Shown: piece after piece, positions 1-7,000 of the stretch
How the letters are laid out: each line of letters begins with the position of its first letter
Position numbering within the stretch: position 1 is the first letter of the stretch
Assembly (NCBI GenBank): GCA_964436865.1
Contig: CAYTFK010000351.1
Location: 1 to 7,109, forward strand
Origin: JAXGPP01 sp964436865
Lineage (GTDB): Bacteria; Planctomycetota; Planctomycetia; Pirellulales; Thermoguttaceae
Direction: 5' to 3'
Length of the DNA stretch: 7,109 nt
Translations under genes and position numbers: made by a program
Notes under the pieces: model-generated
Told to the model about the DNA's origin: nothing
Seen by the model: only the letters and a program-made list of their open reading frames with translations
The model's database searches: none

Positions 1-257
1 GCTTGCAGGCGGCCATCAGCGTTTCGCGGGCCCAATTCAATGCATTGCAGGCGGCCCGCCGTGAGGTGGCCAGGCTGCGACAGGCATTGGCCGACCGCAA
101 GATCATCGAGCGAGCCAAGGGCATTCTCATGAAGCACGCTTCGCTCGACGAGCAGCAGGCGCACCGGCGATTGCAGATTCTGGCCACTCAACGCAGCATC
201 AAACTGGTCACTGTGGCCCAGATGATCGTAGCCAGCCAGTCGGTGCTGGAACCGTAG
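1..257 (+). CDS. ANTAR-domain response regulator, C-terminal part (5' end off the window)
   Basis: The reading frame is open from the left edge (first full codon at base 3) to a TAG at 255-257, so about 84 C-terminal residues are visible. The core LADRKIIERAKGILM, followed by a Glu-Gln-x-Ala helix and a final Val-Ala-x-Met-Ile-Val helix, is the signature of an ANTAR domain. These are three-helix RNA-binding output domains that act by transcription antitermination, as in NasT, AmiR and EutV. The roughly 25 residues before it (AQFNALQAARREVARLRQAL) fit the coiled-coil linker that follows a receiver domain in NasT-like proteins. A phosphorylatable receiver domain is therefore expected upstream but is not visible. 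The TTG at base 3 is unlikely to be the true start, because it falls inside the conserved linker. The regulated target cannot be told from here; NasT relatives usually control nitrogen assimilation. The domain call is firm; the receiver-fusion and NasT subtype are inference. Confidence 0.9.
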   Translation, partial: LQAAISVSRAQFNALQAARREVARLRQALADRKIIERAKGILMKHASLDEQQAHRRLQILATQRSIKLVTVAQMIVASQSVLEP

Positions 258-297
258 CCGCTGCCTGCGGCATCACTCGCCGGGCGGGTGTACGCCC
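257..297 (+). other. Two adjacent small hairpins downstream of the ANTAR gene (possible weak terminator)
   Basis: Two GC-rich inverted repeats follow the stop codon. GCCGC at 257-261 pairs with GCGGC at 267-271 across a 5-nt loop. GGGCG at 282-286 pairs with CGCCC at 293-297 across a 6-nt loop. The second is followed by CATCTTGATT, which is only mildly T-rich, so neither is a canonical intrinsic terminator. They could still end or attenuate transcription of the regulator gene. In such GC-rich DNA, 5-bp stems also arise by chance. Confidence 0.3.
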
Positions 298-301
298 CAT
301 C

Positions 302-331
302 TTGATTGCGATAGACCGCGGGCTCGATTAT
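302..331 (+). promoter_or_regulatory. Weak candidate sigma-70-type promoter for the beta-propeller gene
   Basis: TTGATT at 302-307 (4 of 6 to the -35 consensus) is followed after 18 nt by GATTAT at 326-331 (4 of 6 to the -10 consensus). The overlapping TATGAT at 329-334 matches the -10 better (5 of 6) but would need a 21-nt spacer. This is the most AT-rich patch between the two genes, and it would give a leader of about 40 nt. Planctomycete promoters are poorly characterised, so this rests only on resemblance to the general bacterial consensus. Confidence 0.22.
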
Positions 332-379
332 GATTGCGCCCAGTTGAGGCGCGATCTGTGAATTGTCCGGAGCCCCGCC

Positions 380-3300
380 ATGCGTCGCCACGACAGGCGT
401 TCTCCCCCTCTCTCTCAGCGTAGCGGGCGTCATCTTCGCTTCGAGTCGTTTGAACCCCGGCATCTGCTCGACGGAGTCGGGCTCGACGGCGCGGCCGTTG
501 TTGATGAGCAGCCCATCGGGCTGCCCGAACGCTTCGCTTCGGCCGACGAACTATCGCAATTCCTCATCGACAAGGCACTGGGCGATTACAGCAGCTTGTT
601 TGGCAGGTCTACCCGTGACTGGTATGGGCCGCCCGGCACGACGAGCAGCGGCACGGGGATCGAGACAGGCGCCACACCCGACAGCGGTCGAGACACACTC
701 GAACACTCCGACACGAACATCCAGGTCGCGGGCGTCGATGAGGGAGACATCGTCGAGACCGACGGCAACTACCTTTACGTGCTTTCTGGCCAGGAAGTCG
801 TGATCGTCGACAGTTGGCCGGCCGGCGAAGCCGAGGTTGTGTCACGCGTGAGGTTCGAGGGCCAGCCGTTCGCCGAATTTCTTTCAGGCGACCGACTTGC
901 CGTCCTGTCTACAACGTCTCCGTCGTGGTACTCCACCGGTCCCATGGTTCGTATGGCCGACGCGTACTACGGGGGGCTTCCGCAGGTCCAGGTCACGGTA
1001 ATCGACATTGCCGATCGTCTCGCACCCCGGCTTGTCCAGCAGACCCAGATTGATGGCGGCGTGGTCGATGTCCGCGCGGTTGAGAATCACGTCTATGTCG
1101 TCCTCCAGAGTGAATTTGGCCTGCCGGGTCCGGAGAGGATCCCCATTGATCCGCCTGAGGGCGGTGTGCCGGGTGGCGTTGGTGGAGTCTATCCAGCCGC
1201 CGACCGCATCATGCCGCCTTGGTGGCCATCCGACAAATACTACGTTTATGAAACCCAGGAGCAGTACCTGGAGCGAATACAGGGCCACGTGCTGGAATTG
1301 GGGCTGCCGCAGTGTACGAGCTTCGGTCCGGATGGTGAGGAGTTGAACGACGGACCAGTGACAGAAGCGACGAGTATTTACCGCCCGGCGTCGCCCGCCG
1401 ACACCGCACTGGTCACCGTCGCCGTGTTCGACACACAGAGCGATTTGCCCGGTCCTGAGTCGTCGGTCAGCATGGCCTGGGACTCGGTATCCGAGATATA
1501 CGCCTCGACGAGCAGCATCTATCTTTTTTCCGACGATTACGGAGCGGGCAGTCAAGGAACATCGATCCGCAAGCTGGACATCGCGGCCGGAGGGGACCAG
1601 GTTGAGCTGGCCGCTACAGGGCAGATTTCGGGACACCTGCTCAACCAGTTCTCGGCCGACGAATACGAAGGGCGATTGCGTGTCGCCACGACCACCGGTT
1701 GGGGCTTCGACGCCAACAATCATCTCTACGTCCTGGAGACTTCGGGCGAGCAACTTCAGAACATTGCACTGTTGACCAACATTGCCCCAGGAGAACGCAT
1801 CTACTCGGTGCGATTTCAGGGCGAGCGGGCGTACGTCGTCACGTTCCGGCAGGTCGATCCGCTGTTCGCCATCGACTTGAGCGATCCGCGCTTTCCTCGG
1901 GTGGCCGGAGAACTGGTGATTCCCGGCTTCTCGCACTATCTGCATCCGCTGGCGGGCGACTATCTCATCGGCATTGGCATGGCTCCCGATCCGGTGGATG
2001 GAGTCGGGCAGGTGCCCCAGGTTTCGCTCTTCGACGTGGCCGATCTCTCAGCACCCCAACTGCTGCAGCGGTTCGACATTGACACGAGCGACTGGGGATC
2101 CTCAGAGGCCTTCTACGACCACCATGCGGTGAGCTATTTCCCCGAGTACCAGGTCCTCACGCTGCCGATCCACGGTGGCGGCACTTGGACGGACGTAGAC
2201 GGCGAGCCGATGTTTACCGAGCCGCGGACCGACGTCTGGGTGTTCCGGATACACACCGAAGACACGACGCAGCCGCGCACGGGCGGCTTCGAACTCCTCG
2301 GCCGTGTCGAGCATGAAATGGATGCACGGCGGACGGTACGGATCGAGGACAAGCTCTATGTGATCTCGGACGACACGGTCTCGGTGCACGAACTGCTCAA
2401 TCCAGATATCGAGCTGGCAAGGATTGGGCTCAAAGACATGGTGTATCTCGAGCCGATCGACAGCATTGAACTCGATCCGGTGATCTTGAATGAGAACGAT
2501 CTGTGGTACGCCATTGAGACAACCCGCACTGGTCCGCTGACGCTCGACGTGGACACCGACGGCACTCCGAGCGGCGTCGTCCTGACGCTCTACGATACGA
2601 ACTTCAATCCGCTGGTTTGGAACACGGCCGATGGCCTGCCCCGCCTCGACTGGCTAACGGCTGCCAACCGCAATTATTACCTGCGCGTCGGCCGCGAGGC
2701 GCCTGGCACTGGAACAACCGTCCGCCTCAGACTCACCAATGCCATCGAGGAGAATGGCACGACGCTCCATGTCTATGGCACCGAGGGGAACGATCGCTTC
2801 GAGTTCAGCGCTGCGGCTGGAATCACAATCTCGGTTAACGGTACCCCGTACACGCCGAGCCCTGACCAGATCAACGCCGTGGTCTTCCACGGCGGCGATG
2901 GCCGCGACCGGCTCGAGGCCACCGGGTCGGCCGGCAATGAGACGCTGACGACGCATCCGGGCACGGCCACCCTGATCGGCCCCGGTTACGTGGTCGAGAC
3001 GAGTGGGCTGGAGGTGCTTCACGCTTTGGCTGGCGAAGGGGGCACCGATGTGGCTCACCTTTATGACAGCGGTGCGAATGATCGCCTTGAGACGTGGCCC
3101 GACCGCGCCACCCTCCGCGGCGGCGGCCAGTTCGTTCGCGTCGCCGGATTCGATGAGGTCTACGCCCATGCAACCGGTGGCGGGAGAGATACGGCCGTCC
3201 TGCACGGCTCGCCCGGCGACGATGAGTTCCGAGGCGACGCCGGCAATCGCTACGCCCGGCTCACCGGAAATGGCTACCTGATCCGTGCGCGGCTCTTTGA

Positions 3301-3730
3301 GAAGGTGGAGATACTCGGGGCGGGAGGATTCGATAAGGCCTCGCTGTGGGATTCCGCCGGCAACGATGTTTTCTCCGCGCGGCAATACGCGAGCCGGATG
3401 TACCGCAAGACTGATGCCGGAACGCCGGCCTGCGAAATAACCGTCCGCGCATTCGACGAAGTTCACGCCTGGGCGACGCGCGGAGGCTTCGACCGCGCCG
3501 ATGTTTACGACACGATCGGCGAGGACCGTCTGGAGGCATTCCGGCAGCCCGGCAGCGCGCGGCCGGTCGCCCGGTTGTCGACATCTTCGATGGCCGGAGA
3601 TTGGGCGGCGCTTTACGAGACAGTCGGCTTCGAGCGGATTCGCGCTTTCGGAAACAGTGGAACGAATCGACGCAGCATCCAGTCGGACGTCAGCGAGCGG
3701 TTGTCGCTGTTCGGCACTTGGGATGAGTAG
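380..3730 (+). CDS. Large LEPR-XLL secreted beta-propeller protein with C-terminal planctomycete-type repeats
   Basis: This is a complete 1116-residue protein. The ATG at 380 is supported by GGAG at 369-372 (7-nt spacing) and by placing a FEPRHLL element at residues 24-30, near the N-terminus as in planctomycete LEPR-XLL proteins. Residues about 110-670 match the secreted beta-propeller family (COG4880/PF09826): TNIQVAGVDEGDIVETDG at 112-129, YSVRFQGERAYVVTFRQVDP at 475-494, IDLSDP then a GFSHYLHPL segment near 498-524, and FYDHHAVSYFPE at 578-589. Residues about 700-790 look like a PPC-type beta-sandwich (LTLDVDT, VVLTLYD, YYLRVG). Residues 798-1096 hold six repeats of about 47 residues. The protein is probably exported or cell-surface; its biochemical role is unknown, as it is for the propeller family. 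It has no visible catalytic motif and only two cysteines (312, 1018). Its N-terminus is basic and lacks an obvious hydrophobic signal core. The family call is strong; the PPC-like call is moderate. Confidence 0.93.
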   Translation: MRRHDRRSPPLSQRSGRHLRFESFEPRHLLDGVGLDGAAVVDEQPIGLPERFASADELSQFLIDKALGDYSSLFGRSTRDWYGPPGTTSSGTGIETGATPDSGRDTLEHSDTNIQVAGVDEGDIVETDGNYLYVLSGQEVVIVDSWPAGEAEVVSRVRFEGQPFAEFLSGDRLAVLSTTSPSWYSTGPMVRMADAYYGGLPQVQVTVIDIADRLAPRLVQQTQIDGGVVDVRAVENHVYVVLQSEFGLPGPERIPIDPPEGGVPGGVGGVYPAADRIMPPWWPSDKYYVYETQEQYLERIQGHVLELGLPQCTSFGPDGEELNDGPVTEATSIYRPASPADTALVTVAVFDTQSDLPGPESSVSMAWDSVSEIYASTSSIYLFSDDYGAGSQGTSIRKLDIAAGGDQVELAATGQISGHLLNQFSADEYEGRLRVATTTGWGFDANNHLYVLETSGEQLQNIALLTNIAPGERIYSVRFQGERAYVVTFRQVDPLFAIDLSDPRFPRVAGELVIPGFSHYLHPLAGDYLIGIGMAPDPVDGVGQVPQVSLFDVADLSAPQLLQRFDIDTSDWGSSEAFYDHHAVSYFPEYQVLTLPIHGGGTWTDVDGEPMFTEPRTDVWVFRIHTEDTTQPRTGGFELLGRVEHEMDARRTVRIEDKLYVISDDTVSVHELLNPDIELARIGLKDMVYLEPIDSIELDPVILNENDLWYAIETTRTGPLTLDVDTDGTPSGVVLTLYDTNFNPLVWNTADGLPRLDWLTAANRNYYLRVGREAPGTGTTVRLRLTNAIEENGTTLHVYGTEGNDRFEFSAAAGITISVNGTPYTPSPDQINAVVFHGGDGRDRLEATGSAGNETLTTHPGTATLIGPGYVVETSGLEVLHALAGEGGTDVAHLYDSGANDRLETWPDRATLRGGGQFVRVAGFDEVYAHATGGGRDTAVLHGSPGDDEFRGDAGNRYARLTGNGYLIRARLFEKVEILGAGGFDKASLWDSAGNDVFSARQYASRMYRKTDAGTPACEITVRAFDEVHAWATRGGFDRADVYDTIGEDRLEAFRQPGSARPVARLSTSSMAGDWAALYETVGFERIRAFGNSGTNRRSIQSDVSERLSLFGTWDE
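431..475 (+). other. LEPR-XLL-type N-terminal element of the beta-propeller protein
   Basis: Residues 18-32 read HLRFESFEPRHLLDG. The core F-E-P-R-H-L-L at 24-30 matches the LEPR-XLL pattern seen at the N-terminus of many large planctomycete surface proteins, with Phe replacing the first Leu. It is preceded by a strongly basic stretch (MRRHDRR through RSGRHLR). The element is thought to relate to export or envelope sorting, but the mechanism is not established. It is the best taxonomic marker in the window. Confidence 0.8.
2771..3667 (+). repeat. Six diverged tandem protein repeats of about 47 residues (within the beta-propeller CDS)
   Basis: By eye the units are residues 798-843, 844-890, 891-937, 938-985, 986-1038 and 1039-1096. 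The pattern is a hydrophobic strand, then an x-D-S-x-G-N-D turn (YGTEGNDRF, LYDSGANDRL, LHGSPGDDEF, LWDSAGNDVF, VYDTIGEDRL), a variable strand pair, then GFDEV-A-A and a closing G-G-x-D. Length grows from 46-48 residues in the first four units to 53 and 58 in the last two through insertions. The G-N-D turns recall RTX-like calcium-binding nonapeptides, but spacing and context differ. The likely fold is a beta-helix or stacked beta-hairpin; that is inference. The divergence suggests old duplication rather than recent expansion. Confidence 0.8.
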
Positions 3731-3868
3731 TCAAGGTTTCGCGGACGCTCGGGTCATCGCGGTCTGAACAGGAGTGAACGGGCAAGTGGATCAGGGCGTG
3801 CCGGACGCCTGTCTGTCAGGCGCGGCCCGGTCCACGACTTGCAACCGTGTTCTCTCCTGTCTCAATTC

Positions 3869-3887
3869 CCTCACGCGGAGCGTGGGG
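3869..3887. repeat. Strong intergenic palindrome (8-bp stem, GGA triloop)
   Basis: CCTCACGC at 3869-3876 pairs with GCGTGGGG at 3880-3887 around a GGA loop, with one T-G wobble (3871/3885). It lies 55 bases before the start of the next gene and has no U-tract, so it is not a classic intrinsic terminator. The compact core resembles short dispersed intergenic palindromes (REP-like) found in many GC-rich genomes. With one copy in the window, that identity is only a suggestion. It could also be a leader structure or a 3' end stabiliser. Confidence 0.4.
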
Positions 3888-3930
3888 TGCGGGTGGGCAT
3901 CGGACGCCACAATCGCTCTTCTCTCGGAAC

Positions 3931-3936
3931 AGGAGG
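3931..3936 (+). promoter_or_regulatory. Shine-Dalgarno AGGAGG fixing the start of the TPR-macroglobulin gene
   Basis: A full AGGAGG sits 6 nt before the ATG at 3943. This start gives a clean signal peptide directly followed by the helical repeat region, so it is preferred over later in-frame ATGs such as the one at 4066. Confidence 0.85.
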
Positions 3937-3942
3937 CTCGCC

Positions 3943-4011
3943 ATGTCGGGTCTGGCCAGTCGGCTGACTCTTGGTGTCGTATGGCTCTCTCTCTGCGTCG
4001 CGGCGATTGCC
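3943..4011 (+). other. Sec signal peptide of the TPR-macroglobulin protein
   Basis: The n-region is MSGLASR, the hydrophobic core is LTLGVVWLSLCVA, and the AIA at 21-23 is followed by Ala-Glu, fitting signal peptidase I cleavage after residue 23. Cleavage after residue 24 is also possible. Confidence 0.8.
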
Positions 4012-7000
4012 GCTGAATCGCCGACCGTCGACGTGCCGCTGGTCGACGAGGCGGTGCGGCAGGCGATGCAGGATCGCGACTATCAGGCCGCTGTGGAGGC
4101 CATCGACAAGGCATTGAAAGCGGCAGACGCCCCGCGAGACTACCTCGGCTATCTCCGCGGCCGGGCGCTGTTTTTCCAGGGGCAGTACGATCGGGCGGTC
4201 GCCGCTTTTGAAGGGCTCGGCCGCGAGTTTCCGCAGAGCCCGTGGGCCCGCCGGGCCCGGTTCGCCGCAGCGGCGGCCATGGTGCAGAAGGGCGACTTCC
4301 AGTCGGCCGAGCAGGTTTATCGGCGCGAGGCCGAAGGGCTTCTTTCGGCCGACCGGAAGCAGGAACTGGCCGATATCTACCTGCAGTTCGCCGATTCATA
4401 CTTCCGCCCTCCCAAGGACGATCAGAAGCCCGACTATCAGCAGGCGCTGGAGTTTTACCAGAAAGCGCTGGAATTGGGACCGAAGCCGGAGAAGAAGATC
4501 GAGATCGAACTGGTCGTGGCGCAGTGCCAACAGGAACTCGGCAAGACGTCCGAAGCGATCGCCCTCTACGAGCAGTTCATCAAGGAGCACGCTGAAAGCC
4601 CGCAGGCGATCGAAGCCCGCTTCCGCCTCGGCCAGTGCCTGATGGCGGAACAGCGGCCTGCCGAAGCCCGGCGCGCCTGGCAAGACCTGCTGGCGGCTCA
4701 CGGCAATGCCGCTTCGCCGCGGATTGCCGAGGCCGCTTTTCAGCTTTCGCGGACATGGGGGATGCCGGATCCGCAGAACGACGAACAGCTCACGCTGGGA
4801 CTTGCCGCACTCGACGCCTTCCTGGAGCGATTTCCGACCCATGAACTGGCCGGCCAGGCCCATCTCGACGCCGCCCGCAGCCTGATCGGACGAGGCCGTC
4901 ACCAGGATGCGACGACGCGGCTGGAGACTTTCCTGGCTGACGAACGTCATCGCCAACGAAAAGAACTGCCCGCAGCCCGGGTGCTGCTGGGACAAGCGTA
5001 CCAGGCGCAGAAGAAGTTCACCGAGGCGATCGCCGCCTGGCGCGACTACCTGGCAAAACACCCCACCGACGCCGCGTGGAGCACCATTCAGCAGCAAGTG
5101 ATCAACGTCGAGTACCTGATGGCCCTCGACCAGTACCGCTCCAAGGACTTCGCCGCCGCGAGGAAGCTGCTCGGCGAGTTTGTAGCGAAATACCCTCTCG
5201 ACAGCCGGCATCCGGGTGTGCTCGTGCTGCTGGGACAGATGGACTACAGGGAGAAGCAATGGGACGCAGCCATCGCCCAGTGGCGGCGGGTCGTTTCGAA
5301 GTATCCCGGCAGTGAAGAGGCTTCGTTCGCCCAGTATCTGATCGCCGCGACGCTCGAACAGAAGCTGGGCCGGTTCGAGGAGGCGATCGACGAATATCGC
5401 AAGGTGACCTCGGGCCGGAAGATGGCCGACGCCGCCGCGGCCATCAGCCGGCTCACCGCCAAATCGATGACCTTGGCGACCGAACGGGTGTTCCGCTCGG
5501 GCGAGACGCCGCGATTGAAGCTCACGACCCGCAACGTCGAGACGGTCACGGTGCGGGCGTACCTGGTCGACCTGGAAACGTATTTCCGCAAGATGCAGCG
5601 GGGCGGAGGCATCGAGGGGCTCGATATCGCATTGATCGATCCGGATGCAACCTTCGAGTTCAAGATCCCGCAATACGCCAAGTACCAGCAGCTTGAGAGC
5701 CGCCTGGAAGTGCCCCTGCCCGGCGAGGCCAAGGCGGGGGTGATGGCGGTGACCGTAACGAGCGCCACGCTCGAAGCGACGACGATGGTTATCCAAAGCG
5801 ACCTCGACGTGATTGTGAAGAGTTCTCGCGACGAGGCCTTCGTCTTCGCCGAAAACATGGTCACTGGCAAACCGTGGGCCGGAGCAAAACTGCTCGTTTC
5901 CGACGGCCAGCGGGTGTTTGCCGAGGGGGTGACAGGCGAAGACGGTGTTTTTCGGAAGACGTTTGCGGAATTGCGCGAAGCACCGAACGTCCGCGTGCTG
6001 GCCGCGGCCGATGGGCATACGGCGTCGAACCTGGTCGAGTTGAGCGGTGTGGGCGTGGCGCAGGGACTCACCGACAAGGGCTATCTCTATACCGACCGGC
6101 CCGTCTATCGTCCGGGCCAACGGGTCCGCGTCCGCGGAGTCATACGGAAGGTAGACGGCGACGTCTACTCAGTAGACAAGGGGAAGCCGTACCGGTTGGA
6201 AGTGCTCGATCCGCGAGGCCGTCCCGTCCGCCAGCAGGACGTGACGCTTGGCGACTTCGGCAGTTTCCACGATGAGTTTCCGCTGCCTCCCACCAGCCCG
6301 CAGGGCGATTACCGGATTGTGCTCCGCGATCAGGGCGAGCGCGAGTACCAGGGGGCGTTTCAGGTGGCCGAGTACCGCCTCGAACCGGTTCGGCTCTCGG
6401 TCGATACTCCGCGGCGGGTGTACTACCGCGGCGAAGAGATCGAGGGCTCGATCCGCGCCGAGTTCTACTACGGCGCGCCGCTGGCGGGCCGCGAGGTTCG
6501 CTATCAACTGGCCGGCGATCGGGTCTACACGGCCAGGACCGATGGACACGGAGAAGTGCAATTCAAGCTGCCCACCCGGGAGTACAGCGAGACGCAGACG
6601 CTGGAACTCAAGGCCTGGATTCCGGAGATGAACCTCACGGCCACGACAGAGTTCATGCTGGCCGCCCGGGGACTGGAGATCAAGGTGTCGACCGTTCGCG
6701 ATGTGTTCGTCAGCGGCGAGTCGTTCGAGGCCATGGTGAAGATCACCGATGCCGCCGGCAAGCCGGTGAGCCAAAAGGCAACTCTCAAGCTCCTGGAGCT
6801 CACCGAGGTCGAGGGGAAATTTGGCGAGCGGCTAATCGAAGAGCACGAACTGGAGTCGGCCGCCGATGGAGTTGCCCGCAAGACGATCACCGTGGCCCAA
6901 GGCGGCCGCTATCGACTGCGGGCTGAAGCCACCGACCGATTTCATCAACTTCTCGACGGCCAGTGCGACGTGCTCGTCTCCAGCGACGACGACGAAGTGC

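Larger units (their letters stand above)
3731..3942. other. Intergenic region between the beta-propeller and TPR-macroglobulin genes
   Basis: This 212-bp stretch carries no gene I can support. It holds a minor 6-bp hairpin at 3806-3822 (CGCCTG, loop TCTGT, CAGGCG), a stronger hairpin at 3869-3887, a C/T-rich patch around 3848-3871, and the Shine-Dalgarno at 3931-3936. No T-run follows either hairpin. TTGCAA at 3839-3844 is a possible -35, but the 17-nt-spaced -10 (TCAATT) is poor, so I do not call a promoter. Confidence 0.7.

Noticed and set aside
257..297. A true ANTAR-target RNA (two hexaloop hairpins)
   Set aside because: As a feature call it fails: the loop sizes are 5 and 6 nt and neither loop has the A1/G4 pattern. 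It is kept only as a low-interest finding.
363..803. A 146-codon + frame overlapping the start of the beta-propeller gene
   Set aside because: It is Ser/Arg/Pro-rich, typical of an out-of-frame reading of GC-rich DNA, with no domain. The 380 frame carries the LEPR-XLL and propeller motifs.
884..1945. A 353-codon open frame on the - strand
   Set aside because: It is codon-aligned opposite the beta-propeller gene and explained by the same codon bias. The sense strand carries the recognisable family motifs.
2654..3466. A 270-codon open frame on the - strand
   Set aside because: It lies opposite the PPC-like and repeat region of the beta-propeller gene, where the sense frame shows regular repeats. 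No start signal or recognisable product is visible on the - strand.
3985..3996. LSLC as a possible lipobox in the macroglobulin signal peptide
   Set aside because: The residue before Cys18 is Leu, not Gly/Ala/Ser, and a good signal peptidase I site follows at residues 21-24.
3774..4016. An 80-codon + frame spanning the second intergenic region
   Set aside because: It runs over the strong Shine-Dalgarno and signal peptide of the downstream gene in another frame, and its translation resembles no known protein. I see no reason to call it a gene.
4396..6120. A 574-codon open frame on the - strand
   Set aside because: It is exactly codon-aligned with the macroglobulin frame, so it stays open simply because the sense gene rarely uses TTA, CTA or TCA. 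Its end at 4396 is a sense TCA. The translation shows no domain, and the sense frame has clear TPR and MG motifs.
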